64,000 bases of DNA from an uncultured Maricaulis sp. (GTDB taxonomy: Bacteria > Pseudomonadota > Alphaproteobacteria > Caulobacterales > Maricaulaceae): NCBI RefSeq assembly GCF_947259345.1, contig NZ_CAMYLS010000001.1:62001-126000 (forward strand), read 5' to 3'. The notes beneath the pieces were generated by a model that saw only the letters and a list, made by a program, of their open reading frames with translations, did no database searches and had not been told where the DNA came from. The stretch's first letter is position 1, and every line of letters starts with the position of its first letter. This document shows positions 52,425 through 60,476 of this stretch, piece by piece. A program made the translations under genes and the position numbers.

Positions 52425-53666
52425 TCAGCCGGCTTCGAGTTCGGGTTTGGAATAGACGAATTGACCGACATCAATGCGGCCGGTGCGGAAGCCAGCCTCG
52501 CAATAGGCGAGGTAGAAACGCCAAATCCTGTCAAAGCGGGCGTCAAACCCCATGGGTTCGATGTCCGGCCAGCTTGCCCGATAGGCGCGATGCCACATTG
52601 CCAGCGTGCGGGCATAGCCATCCGCGAACATCTTCGTGTCCTTGGCGACGAGGCCGGCTTCGGCGGCGAGCGTGTCCAGAAGTGGCGCCGGAGGCAGCAT
52701 GCCGCCCGGAAAGACGTATTTCTGGATGAAGTCGACCGCATTGCGATAGCGCTCGAAATCCCGCTCGCGAATGGTGATGACCTGCAGGGCCGCTCGGCCA
52801 CCCGGCTGGAGGCAGTGATGGACCTGCTTGAAGTAGACCGGCCAATGTGCCTCGCCGACCGCTTCAAACATTTCGATCGAGGCGACAGCATCGAATCGTT
52901 CGGAGACATCGCGATAGTCCTGCAGTCGCAGATCGGCCTTGTCGCCTAGCCCCGCTGACTCCAAGCGTGACCGGGCATAGTCCAATTGCTCGCGCGACAG
53001 GGTCAGCCCGGTGACATGACAGCCGAAATCCCGGATTGCGACTTCGGCAAACCCGCCCCAGCCACAGCCGATCTCCAGAACACGGTCACCTGGTTTGAGG
53101 TTCAGGCTCTCGCAGATCCGCCGGTATTTGCGGGCCTGGGCCTGTGCCAGCGTGTCGTCCTCGCTTTCGAAAAGGGCTGCGGAATAGGTCATGCTCTCAT
53201 CAAGCCATTGCTCGTAGAAGGCATTGCCGAGATCGTAGTGAAACGAGATGTTGCGGCGGCTGCCGCGGCGGGTATTGGCGTTCATCCAGTGCTGGAGACG
53301 CGCCAGAAGACGGCTTGGGCCGCCTCGGCCATGGGCCGCGTCCACCTTGTCCAGCTCTGTCGCGAGCGCTGTCAGGAGGGCGGGCAGGTCAGAGGTTTTC
53401 CACTCATCATTCACATAGCCTTCGGAAAATCCCAGCACCCCGCTGGCGGCAATGCGCAGCAAGGCGTTCCAGCGGTGGATTGTCCAGTCGGCGACCATGC
53501 TTGCCTGGTCCGGGCCGACCGCAAACCGGTAGCCGCCGGGCAGCTCGATGCGCAGGCGTGCAGACGTCAACCCATCGAGCGCACGCGTGATCCGTCGCGC
53601 GGCGAAGGCTTGCAAGCGGGACGGACGGGTCGTTCCCGTCGTCGAATGGTTACTGTACGCGTCCAT
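52425..53666 (-). CDS. Cyclopropane-fatty-acyl-phospholipid synthase family methyltransferase
   Basis: SAM-dependent lipid methyltransferase of 413 residues. The N-terminal domain (about 1-110) has SEGYVNDEWKTSDLPALL. The catalytic domain starts with NISFHYDLGNAFYEQWLDESMTYSAA, then the SAM motif VLEIGCGWGGFAE near residue 200, the bicarbonate/active Glu region ASIEMFEAVGEAHW near 265 and QKYVFPGGMLP near 315, and ends with YLAYCEAGFRTGRID. ATG 53666 overlaps the DUF1365 stop (TGATG). Position behind an FAD oxidoreductase and DUF1365 gene and under an apparent RpoE/ChrR-type promoter matches singlet-oxygen regulons. In Rhodobacter sphaeroides a related methyltransferase (UfaM) makes methylated precursors of furan fatty acids, so that role is as likely as cyclopropanation. 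Confidence 0.9.
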   Translation of the reverse strand: MDAYSNHSTTGTTRPSRLQAFAARRITRALDGLTSARLRIELPGGYRFAVGPDQASMVADWTIHRWNALLRIAASGVLGFSEGYVNDEWKTSDLPALLTALATELDKVDAAHGRGGPSRLLARLQHWMNANTRRGSRRNISFHYDLGNAFYEQWLDESMTYSAALFESEDDTLAQAQARKYRRICESLNLKPGDRVLEIGCGWGGFAEVAIRDFGCHVTGLTLSREQLDYARSRLESAGLGDKADLRLQDYRDVSERFDAVASIEMFEAVGEAHWPVYFKQVHHCLQPGGRAALQVITIRERDFERYRNAVDFIQKYVFPGGMLPPAPLLDTLAAEAGLVAKDTKMFADGYARTLAMWHRAYRASWPDIEPMGFDARFDRIWRFYLAYCEAGFRTGRIDVGQFVYSKPELEAG

Positions 53667-54442
53667 CAATGCCTCCCCGGCATGGTGTCAATGGTTCCGC
53701 GGCGGGGGGCGAATAGCGCCAGCCCCTTGAGGCGCAATTTCAGCGCCTCCCACAGGATACCAAAAAAAATCCGCGCCGTATTGGTTGCGACGAGCCAGGC
53801 GGCGGCGCGCAATCGGGCGGGCTCGAGATCTTCCAGTCGCGCGGTGTGGGCCGCGCTGAGCACAACCTCGCCGTCGCGCTCCAGCTGGATACCGAGGCGG
53901 TACCGATCGCCCTCGAGGCTGATGCGGAAATGATAGGTCCCGGCAACCGGATTGAAGGGCGAGACAAAGAAGCGTTTTTCCGTTCGCAAGCGGACCAATC
54001 CGTCGGCGTCGGTCATGGGCCCCACCGGGAAGGCATAGGCGCAGCGCCCGCTGTGGAAATTGCTGACTTCGAAGATCAGGCCGATCAGCGTGCCGTCGGG
54101 GGCATGGGCGAAGAACACGGAGACCGGATTGAAAGCGAGGCCGAGCACGCGCGGCGCGGCCAGAAGCTGGATCCGACCGAAGGGGCCTGACACACCGGCG
54201 TCGCGAAGCCGGGTCTCGACCCAGTCGCGCAAGTCCAGATCCGCGCCGCCATGATCTCGTGTTTGCAGGCTCACCAGTGCGGCGCGATTGAACCCGAAGC
54301 CGAGGCGATGGGAGCGCGGCATTTCGGGCCCGTCGATATCCACCAGCACGGACGCAACGCGGTAGCGCAGGCTGTGATGGCGCGGCCTTCGCCGCGTATG
54401 GCCGACCTGGCCAATCAGGAGTGAGGCGGGGCGAGGGGTCAT
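53666..54442 (-). CDS. DUF1365 family protein
   Basis: Protein of 258 residues in the DUF1365 family, recognised by the N-terminal IGQVGHTRRRPRHHSLRYRV, then FGFNRAALVSLQTRDHGGAD, a central PRVLGLAFNPVSVFFAHAPDG near residue 100, and KRFFVSPFNPVAGTYHFRI near 165. No signal peptide; a C-terminal amphipathic region may meet the membrane. It is embedded by 4-base overlaps between the FAD oxidoreductase and the CFA-synthase-type gene. This trio is widely conserved in proteobacteria, often beside an ECF sigma/ChrR pair. Molecular role is not known to me; a part in modifying unsaturated membrane lipids is inferred from the company it keeps. ATG 54442 is fixed by the ATGA overlap. Confidence 0.9.
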   Translation of the reverse strand: MTPRPASLLIGQVGHTRRRPRHHSLRYRVASVLVDIDGPEMPRSHRLGFGFNRAALVSLQTRDHGGADLDLRDWVETRLRDAGVSGPFGRIQLLAAPRVLGLAFNPVSVFFAHAPDGTLIGLIFEVSNFHSGRCAYAFPVGPMTDADGLVRLRTEKRFFVSPFNPVAGTYHFRISLEGDRYRLGIQLERDGEVVLSAAHTARLEDLEPARLRAAAWLVATNTARIFFGILWEALKLRLKGLALFAPRRGTIDTMPGRH

Positions 54443-55791
54443 TCGGCAGCGATGGGCAAGGCGTCGCTTGTCGCCGGGGTCGTATGGCCGGGCCAGGCGA
54501 TGCGCGCATTCATGTCCGAATGGGACCACGGGCGTGATGTCGCGCCCAAGCTATCCGCCACAATGAGGCCGGACTGCAGGCCGTCCTCGTGAAAGCCCGA
54601 ACCCAGCCACGCGCCGCAATACCAGACGCCACCGCGTCCCTGGATCTGCCCGATGGCGGATTGCGCCGATATGGCGGCCTGGTCGAAGATCGGATGCTCA
54701 TAGGAATCGACGCGCAGCACCGTGCCCGGGTCCGGCTCGGTCTGGGGGTTGAGGGTGACAAACACCGGCGTTTTCACGGGCAGGGGCTGCAGCCGGTTCA
54801 TCCAGTAGGTCAGGCTGATCTCATTGGTGTCGCCGTGGCGCCGCTCCAGATAATTCCAGCTCGCCCAGGCCGAGCGCCGGCGGGGCATCAGGCGAGTGTC
54901 GGTATGGAGGACAGCTGTGTTCGGCCGGTAGCGGATCGCGGAGAGCAGCGTTCTCTCTTCATGGTCCGCATCCGAGACGAGTTTGAGCGCCTGGTCCGAA
55001 TGACAGGCCAGGACAACATCGTCATAGACCTCCCGGGTGCCATCAGCGAGCGACACCGTGACGCCCTGATCTGATCGCTGCAGGCCATGAACAGGTGTTC
55101 CAACACGGATTTTCCCGTCAATCGCCTCAGCCAGCGCTTCCACATAGGCTTGGCTGCCACCTGCAATCGTCCGCCATTGCGGGCGGTCCGTCAGCTGCAG
55201 AAGGCCGTGATTGAGGAAAAAGCGAAAGAAACTTCCGGCCGGAAAGCCACGCATCTGGTCGACGGGAGACGACCAGATCGCAGCACACATGGGCAGGATG
55301 TGATCTTCGCGGAAGGCGCGGGAATAGCCCTTTTCCTTTAGGAATTCGTCGAGGGTCAGGCTGGTGTCGGTGCTCCGGCTGTCTCGGGCATGCTGGTTCA
55401 GACGGAGAATGTCCGCGATCATGCGCCACATGCGCGGACGCACGAGATTGCGCCGCTGGGCAAAGAGTCCGCTTGGATTGGACGAGTATTCGAAACCGCC
55501 ATTGCCGATCGACGCCGCGAAGGACATGTCGCTCTCGGCCGTCTCGACTCCCAACTGGTCCATCAGGCTGACGAAATTGGGATAGTTCCGCGGATTATAG
55601 ACGATGAAGCCAGTGTCGACGCCGAAAGACTGTCCCTCAAGCTCGATCTGCGCGGTATTCGCATGTCCTCCGAGACGGTCGGCCGCTTCAAGGAGAGTCA
55701 CATTGTCGGTCTGCGAAAGTCGCCAGGCGGCGGCGAGTCCTGAAATGCCGGAGCCTATGACCGCGATGCGGCGTTTGGGAATCTGGGTCAT
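54439..55791 (-). CDS. FAD-dependent oxidoreductase, amine-oxidase/desaturase-like
   Basis: Flavoprotein of 450 residues. The N-terminal dinucleotide fold is IAVIGSGISGLAAAWRL with LLEAADRLGGHANT, followed by GVDTGFIVYNPRNYPNFVSLMDQLGV near residue 60, SPVDQMRGFPAGSFFRFF near 180, QAYVEALAEAID near 225 and SLTYWMNRLQPLP near 335. This is the family usually placed with DUF1365 and CFA-synthase genes (COG2907-like). First gene of the three-gene minus-strand operon, with a TGATCC-N18-TAACT promoter about 40 bases upstream. It may introduce or move double bonds in fatty acyl chains before or after methylation (compare UfaD of Rhodobacter); that is inference. Confidence 0.9.
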   Translation of the reverse strand: MTQIPKRRIAVIGSGISGLAAAWRLSQTDNVTLLEAADRLGGHANTAQIELEGQSFGVDTGFIVYNPRNYPNFVSLMDQLGVETAESDMSFAASIGNGGFEYSSNPSGLFAQRRNLVRPRMWRMIADILRLNQHARDSRSTDTSLTLDEFLKEKGYSRAFREDHILPMCAAIWSSPVDQMRGFPAGSFFRFFLNHGLLQLTDRPQWRTIAGGSQAYVEALAEAIDGKIRVGTPVHGLQRSDQGVTVSLADGTREVYDDVVLACHSDQALKLVSDADHEERTLLSAIRYRPNTAVLHTDTRLMPRRRSAWASWNYLERRHGDTNEISLTYWMNRLQPLPVKTPVFVTLNPQTEPDPGTVLRVDSYEHPIFDQAAISAQSAIGQIQGRGGVWYCGAWLGSGFHEDGLQSGLIVADSLGATSRPWSHSDMNARIAWPGHTTPATSDALPIAAE

Positions 55792-55830
55792 AGGGGTCTC
55801 GTGCAAGGCTTCAAAATCATTCTGGTAAGG

Positions 55831-55859
55831 AGTTACGCAGGCTTGGGCAGAGCGGATCA
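55831..55859 (-). promoter_or_regulatory. RpoE/ChrR-type promoter for the FAD-oxidoreductase operon
   Basis: On the minus strand TGATCC (55859-55854), exactly 18 bases, then TAACT (55835-55831). The consensus for the ChrR-controlled ECF sigma of Rhodobacter is, as I know it, TGATC-N18-TAAGA-like. It lies 40 bases before the operon start codon. The facing sigma-gene promoter has the same spacing. Confidence 0.75.
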
Positions 55860-55904
55860 CACGCTTGACGCGCGCGGTCATCGCCGGTGGATGGGACTGA
55901 GGAG

Positions 55905-55933
55905 TGATCCGGTCCGGCCCTGTCTTCGTAAGC
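55905..55933 (+). promoter_or_regulatory. RpoE/ChrR-type autoregulatory promoter of the ECF sigma gene
   Basis: TGATCC (55905-55910), 18 bases, TAAGC (55929-55933), about 75 bases before the sigma start codon. Spacing and both boxes agree with the ECF11-type consensus, and the motif is duplicated on the opposite strand 45 bases away, so chance is unlikely. Confidence 0.8.
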
Positions 55934-56008
55934 GGAAACATGTACGCTGCTGTCCAGACATTTGCCCGCCCGGCCGATCCCCGGGCTTCCGACCCGGGAA
56001 AGAGGTTC

Positions 56009-56593
56009 ATGACGGACCTGACTGAGCGGCCGAGTGCTGCGGTCGACAGCCGAACAATGTCCAACCTGCTTGTTCGGGTCGGGCAGGCGCGCGACCGTCA
56101 AGCTTTCCGGGCGTTGTTCGATCATTTCGCGCCGCGCATCCGGTCATTCCTGTTGCAGCGGCGCGTGCCGAAGGCGCAGGCGGAAGATATCACCCAGGAC
56201 GTGATGCTATCGGTCTGGCGCCGGGCGGCCAGTTTCGATCCCGCCAAAGCCGGCGCCTCGACCTGGATCTACACAATCGCGCGCAACCAGCACATCGACC
56301 AGTTCCGCAAGGCCAAACGGGCCGAGCAGATGGACGAAACCGATCCGTCCCTGCAACCGGAACCGGCGCCGGCGGCGGACGATTTGTGTGAGATGTCTGA
56401 GTCCGCGCAGAGTGTCGGAGCGGCGCTCGAAACCCTCTCACCTGACCAGCGTCAGGTCATCGACATGGCCTTTACTGAAGGCTTGTCCCACAGCGAAATC
56501 GCCGATCGGCTCGACTTGCCGCTCGGCACGGTAAAATCACGAATACGGCTTGCCATGGGCAAGCTGAAAACGACACTTGGAGACTTGGTATGA
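56009..56593 (+). CDS. rpoE: ECF RNA polymerase sigma factor, RpoE (ECF11/ChrR-controlled) type
   Basis: Sigma factor of 194 residues. Region 2 shows RQAFRALFDHFAPRIRSFLL near residue 30, the DITQDVMLSVWRRA helix and ASTWIYTIARNQHIDQFRKA near 90. Region 4 reads LSPDQRQVIDMAFTEGLSHSEIA, with DLPLGTVKSRIRLAMGKL at the C-terminus. ATG 56009 has AGAGG 5 bases upstream. Overlap by ATGA with the ChrR gene shows coupled synthesis with its anti-sigma. In Rhodobacter the homologous pair responds to singlet oxygen and organic peroxides. Target genes here very likely include its own operon and the divergent lipid-modification operon. Confidence 0.93.
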   Translation: MTDLTERPSAAVDSRTMSNLLVRVGQARDRQAFRALFDHFAPRIRSFLLQRRVPKAQAEDITQDVMLSVWRRAASFDPAKAGASTWIYTIARNQHIDQFRKAKRAEQMDETDPSLQPEPAPAADDLCEMSESAQSVGAALETLSPDQRQVIDMAFTEGLSHSEIADRLDLPLGTVKSRIRLAMGKLKTTLGDLV

Positions 56594-57261
56594 CCCAACG
56601 CGGTCATGTGCTGGACGACACTTGGTATCTCGACTACGCCGCCGGCGCTCTGGCGAGCGAGGCCGAGGACGTGCTTGTTCGCTCCCACATCGAACTCAAT
56701 GATGACGCCGAGGCTCGTTTGGCCCGCCTCGACCAGATCGGCGGCTCCCTTCTCGAGCAATTGCCGATCGGCGAGGCCCTGCCGTTCAGCGCCGACGATC
56801 TTCTCGACCTCGCTGATGCGACCGAAGGGGCAGTTGCTGAGTCTGCCCTGCCGGCGCCTCCGGACGCTCTGTCGGATGTCGACATTCCGCCGGCGCTCGC
56901 CGCCTATCTGGCGCGAACCGGTGTGAAGGTGAAATGGGAGTTTCTCGGCCCGGGTCTGCGCAAGGCTGTGCTGTGGCGCGGCGATGCAGACGAGCGTCTC
57001 TGGCTGTTGAAGGCAGAGCCTGGCGTCTCCATTCCGCATCACGGCCATAATGGCTCGGAGCTGACCCTCGTCCTGAAGGGCAGTTTCTGGGATGGCGAGC
57101 AGGAGTATCGGCGCGGCGATGTGGAAGAGGCGCATCCTGATATCGAGCACGATATCCGAATCGATCCATCTGGCGTCTGCGTCTGTCTGGCGCTGACCTG
57201 CGGCAAGCTGCGGTTCGACAATCCGCTTCTTCGGGCATTTCAGGTCTTTACCGGTCTCTAA
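56590..57261 (+). CDS. chrR: ChrR-type anti-sigma factor with cupin domain, zinc-site cysteines missing
   Basis: Anti-sigma protein of 223 residues. The N-terminal anti-sigma domain keeps H6 and H33, but the expected H-x3-C-x2-C zinc motif reads HIELNDDA, with N37 and A40 in place of both cysteines. The C-terminal cupin domain keeps the metal ligands H151, H153 and E157 (PHHGHNGSE) and a histidine at 182 or 187 (AHPDIEH). In the Rhodobacter protein the N-domain zinc is needed to hold the sigma factor, while the cupin domain is needed for singlet-oxygen release. This homologue must therefore fold without zinc or use other ligands. It is coupled to the sigma gene by a 4-base overlap. Confidence 0.9.
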   Translation: MTQRGHVLDDTWYLDYAAGALASEAEDVLVRSHIELNDDAEARLARLDQIGGSLLEQLPIGEALPFSADDLLDLADATEGAVAESALPAPPDALSDVDIPPALAAYLARTGVKVKWEFLGPGLRKAVLWRGDADERLWLLKAEPGVSIPHHGHNGSELTLVLKGSFWDGEQEYRRGDVEEAHPDIEHDIRIDPSGVCVCLALTCGKLRFDNPLLRAFQVFTGL

Positions 57262-57382
57262 GCCGGGCAACCGCACCAACACAGGTTTCCCGGACGAGTG
57301 ACGAAGGCGGGTGCGGGCGCGCGGCGTTTGCGCTACCATGCCGGATCACGTGATTTCGTCAGGTTCCGGGGTGGCGGCCAGC

Positions 57383-58426
57383 ATGAGTGTGAAGACACGG
57401 GCGAACAAGCAGTCCGGCGCGACGATCAAGGATGTGGCGAGCGCGGCCGGCGTGTCGGCGATGACAGTTTCGCGCGTTCTCAATGCCGAGCCGAATGTGC
57501 GGCCCGCCACGCGCGAACGTGTCCAGGCGGCCATCGTCGAGCTCAACTACAGGCCAAACCTGTCTGCGCGAAATCTCGCGCGGGCCAATGCCTATTTTAT
57601 CGGCCTGCTCTACGACAATCCGAGCGCCGGCTATATCAGTGAGTTGCTGATCGGGGCACTGAATCGCTGTCGCGCGTCGGGGTATCACCTGGTGCTCGAG
57701 AGTTGCGGTACCGCTGGCGATGACTGGGCGGCCGAGATCGCAGCCATGCTCCGGACCTCGAATTTCGACGGCATCATCATGCCGCCGCCGGTTTGCGACA
57801 ATGTGGATGTCATGGATGCGGTAGAGAAGGCGGGCATTCCGCACGTTCGAATAGCACCGGACACAGATCTGGATCGCGCGCCATGTGTGCTCACCGATGA
57901 CCGAGCGGCCTCGCGCCGGATGACCGAGTATCTGGTCGAGTTGGGCCATAGTCGAATTGGATTTGTGCTGGGTCCTGAAGAACATGGCGCCAGTCGTGAA
58001 CGCTATGCGGGTTTTCTCGAAGGCCTCGCTGCGCACGGCGTGGACAATGACGCGGAGCTGATCGCCCCCGGTGCCTTCACCTACAAGTCCGGGCTTGAGG
58101 CGGCGGACCGTCTGTTGTCGCTCGCAGATCGACCGACCGCGATCTTCGCATCCAATGATGACATGGCGGTGGCCGTGATCGCACTGGCCCATAAGCACGC
58201 GCTCGACGTGCCTCGGGAACTGACGGTGGTGGGTTTCGACGATACCCAGACCGCCACCGCGATCTGGCCGCAACTGACCACTGTCCGGCAGCCGATTTCC
58301 GACATGGCAAGCGCTGCAATCGAGCTGCTGGCCAGTCATCTCAATGGCGACCCCGACGCGGATGCACGTCGCGAGATCCGCTCCGAGATTGTTATTCGGG
58401 ACTCTTCCGCTCCACGCGCTCCCTAG
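57383..58426 (+). CDS. LacI-family transcriptional regulator (LacI-3)
   Basis: Regulator of 347 residues. The helix-turn-helix reads TIKDVASAAGVSAMTVSRVL, with hinge helix LSARNLARA, then the effector domain (IGLLYDNPSAGYISELLIGA near residue 72, LGHSRIGFVLGPEEHGASRERYAG near 190, AIFASNDDMAVAVIALAHKH near 260). It resembles LacI-1 throughout, more than LacI-2. ATG 57383 has only a weak ribosome site; GTG and ATG codons upstream are possible. It is isolated, 120 bases after chrR and before the partner-switch genes, with no metabolic gene next to it, so it likely acts on distant targets. The TGTTAGCGCTA boxes at xylX and the TonB receptor are possible sites for it as well as for LacI-1. Confidence 0.88.
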   Translation: MSVKTRANKQSGATIKDVASAAGVSAMTVSRVLNAEPNVRPATRERVQAAIVELNYRPNLSARNLARANAYFIGLLYDNPSAGYISELLIGALNRCRASGYHLVLESCGTAGDDWAAEIAAMLRTSNFDGIIMPPPVCDNVDVMDAVEKAGIPHVRIAPDTDLDRAPCVLTDDRAASRRMTEYLVELGHSRIGFVLGPEEHGASRERYAGFLEGLAAHGVDNDAELIAPGAFTYKSGLEAADRLLSLADRPTAIFASNDDMAVAVIALAHKHALDVPRELTVVGFDDTQTATAIWPQLTTVRQPISDMASAAIELLASHLNGDPDADARREIRSEIVIRDSSAPRAP

Positions 58427-58589
58427 CTTCACATCACCTGCTGTAAACGGCGCCGTGCGGCCCCGGATTGACAGAGATTGCCTCGAGAAAGCTGCCAGAG
58501 AACCTTGAGCAGCGGACGGCAAGGCGTACGGTCCATTGTGGCGTGTCGCGAAGGATTTCGCCGCGCGTCTGGGAATTGGGGAGAGGCTT

Positions 58590-58919
58590 GTGAGCAATTG
58601 GCGCAGCCAACCGGAAATTGATCTCCGCATCATTCAGGCATTGGTCGATGCGGTTGGACTGGACGCATTTGTTGGAATGCGAGGCCAGTTTGTTGATGAT
58701 TTGCGTGCGCTTTCAAATGCCTATCAGGAGGCCATTGCCGACTCTGATGTGGAGGCGGCCAAGGCCGCCGCGCACGCCCTGAAAGGGGCGGCCTCAAACA
58801 TTGGTCTGGCGCAACTCACGCAGATTGCGGCAGAGTTGGAGCGTGATGCAGGTGATCCGGGTGAGGTCTTGAACGAGGTTGTTGATCGGTCGATCGCTCG
58901 CTTGGAAGTGACCCCTTGA
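58590..58919 (+). CDS. HPt (histidine phosphotransfer) domain protein
   Basis: Single-domain protein of about 109 residues, all alpha-helical. The phosphoaccepting histidine is H62 in AAAHALKGAASNIGL, the HPt signature. Start GTG 58590 has GGGGAGAGG about 4 bases upstream; a longer form from 58536 is open but begins with a non-conserved extension. It sits first in a run with STAS, PP2C-phosphatase and kinase-like genes. In Pseudomonas the HPt protein HptB phosphorylates the receiver domain of the HsbR phosphatase; the downstream PP2C protein has such a receiver. The cognate hybrid sensor kinase is not in the window. Confidence 0.85.
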   Translation: MSNWRSQPEIDLRIIQALVDAVGLDAFVGMRGQFVDDLRALSNAYQEAIADSDVEAAKAAAHALKGAASNIGLAQLTQIAAELERDAGDPGEVLNEVVDRSIARLEVTP

Positions 58920-58972
58920 AACTTGCCGCGATTGTCGGTTCAGAGTGCTAAACGGCTGGGAGGAAGGCCAAG

Positions 58973-59275
58973 ATGGAGTACAGGATCGAAGCCCGGCGCG
59001 ACCGGCTCATCGTGTCGATATCAGGCGTCATCACATTTGATGATCATGAGGCGTTTCGTCAGATCGTCAGCGAGATCGCCGGGTCTGATCCGAGCATGGT
59101 CGAACTCTCCCTCGCCGGCACAAAGATGATCGACTCTGCCGGCATCGGCATGCTCTTGCTGGCCAAGGACAAGGCCGACAAATCTGGCAAAGCGCTCATT
59201 CTGTCCGGTGTGACAGGTCATGTCGCCAAGGTTGTCGAGCTGTCCAAGATCGATCAACTGATCAAGATCGTCTGA
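58973..59275 (+). CDS. STAS-domain anti-sigma factor antagonist (SpoIIAA/HsbA-like)
   Basis: Protein of 100 residues, the usual length for a single STAS domain. The phosphorylatable serine is S55 in KMIDSAGIGMLLLAKDKA. N-terminal strands RLIVSISGVITF and the C-terminal VVELSKIDQLIKIV match the fold. A good GGGAGG ribosome site precedes ATG 58973. It lies 7 bases upstream of the phosphatase gene, and with the kinase gene forms a partner switch: the kinase-like protein phosphorylates S55 and the PP2C enzyme removes the phosphate, which decides whether this protein can sequester its partner. Confidence 0.92.
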   Translation: MEYRIEARRDRLIVSISGVITFDDHEAFRQIVSEIAGSDPSMVELSLAGTKMIDSAGIGMLLLAKDKADKSGKALILSGVTGHVAKVVELSKIDQLIKIV

Positions 59276-59282
59276 GATCGCG

Positions 59283-60476
59283 ATGCCGGGCGATGTCGAC
59301 GCAAATCAGATCGGTCAGACGGCGGATAACGCGTTGATCCTGATCGTCGATGATCTGAGATCCTCCCGCAGCATGATTGCCTCAATCCTCAATGCGGCAG
59401 GCTTTCCCAACCATCTTTTCGCGAGCGATGGTGTCGAAGCCCTTGCAATCCTCGAGCGTGAGCCGGTTGAGATGGTAATTCTCGACATCGTCATGCCGAA
59501 CAAGGACGGGTTTGATGTTTGCCGGGAGGTTCGCCAACGTCTGAGATTGAATGTGCCGATCCTTATCCAGACGGCGCTTCAGGATGCCGACGAGCGGGCA
59601 TCGGCATTTGACGCCGGCGCCTCGGACGTGATCTCCAAACCCATTCACCCGCACGAGATCGCGTCGCGGGTTAGGCTGCATCTTGAGCGGCGCCGAATGC
59701 TGGATCGCCTTCAACGCTATCAGCGTCGGATGGACGACGAGCTGCAGGCCGCCGAGGCGATGCAGATATCGCTGCTCAAATCGGATGAGGATGTCGCCGC
59801 GATTGCGTCCCCGCGCGGCGCTGACCTCTGGACTTTCTACAAGGCGTCCAATCGGCTCGGCGGGGATCTCTGGCAGGTCTTCGAGATAGACGAAACACGT
59901 TTCGGTCTCTTCATGGTTGACCTTTCGGGCCATGGCGTCGCCGCCGCCATCAATGCCTTCCGGGTTCATATGCTGACAGATGCGCTGTCTCGCCACCGGT
60001 CCCGACCTGCTCGCTTCCTCGCGGCGGTCAATAACTATCTATGCCAGATGCTGCCGGTCGAGCATTTCGCGACCGCATTCTACGGCGTGGTTGATCCGAG
60101 TGTGGGGAAAATGGACTACGCGATTGCTGGAGCGCCGGCGCCGATCGTGCTGCAAGCGTCAGGCGGCTGGCAGGCGCTTGAGGGGAGTGGATTGATCCTC
60201 GGGTGCGCGCCAAAGACCGACTATGAAGCATACGAAGTTGATCTGGAGCGTGGCGATCGCGTGCTGTGTTACAGCGATGGGCTGTATGAGAATTTCGAGC
60301 GGCCTGAACTGTCTTTGGAGCCAGCGGATATCGCGCGACTGGCCTGTGAACTCTTGCCCGTCGAACGGGGCCCCGGATTCCTGCCGGCTCTCATCGAGCG
60401 GCTTTTCGAAGGACCAGATGCGCAGAGCCAGGATGATCTGACACTCTTGTTTCTCGAGGTGAGAGGGCATGGCTGA
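59283..60476 (+). CDS. Response-regulator PP2C (SpoIIE/RsbU-type) serine phosphatase
   Basis: Two-domain protein of 397 residues. An N-terminal receiver (about 15-135) has the acidic pair ILIVDDLRSS, phosphoacceptor D68 in MVILDIVMPNKDGFD and the conserved Lys in VISKPIHPHE. A short coiled coil (LERRRMLDRLQRYQRRM) leads to the PP2C domain (about 170-395), which keeps its manganese/magnesium ligands in RLGGDLWQVFEI, VDLSGHGVAAA, CYSDGLYE and SQDDLTLLF. Phosphorylation by the HPt protein likely turns on dephosphorylation of the STAS protein. It overlaps the next gene by 8 bases. The domain order equals the front part of Pseudomonas HsbR. Confidence 0.92.
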   Translation: MPGDVDANQIGQTADNALILIVDDLRSSRSMIASILNAAGFPNHLFASDGVEALAILEREPVEMVILDIVMPNKDGFDVCREVRQRLRLNVPILIQTALQDADERASAFDAGASDVISKPIHPHEIASRVRLHLERRRMLDRLQRYQRRMDDELQAAEAMQISLLKSDEDVAAIASPRGADLWTFYKASNRLGGDLWQVFEIDETRFGLFMVDLSGHGVAAAINAFRVHMLTDALSRHRSRPARFLAAVNNYLCQMLPVEHFATAFYGVVDPSVGKMDYAIAGAPAPIVLQASGGWQALEGSGLILGCAPKTDYEAYEVDLERGDRVLCYSDGLYENFERPELSLEPADIARLACELLPVERGPGFLPALIERLFEGPDAQSQDDLTLLFLEVRGHG

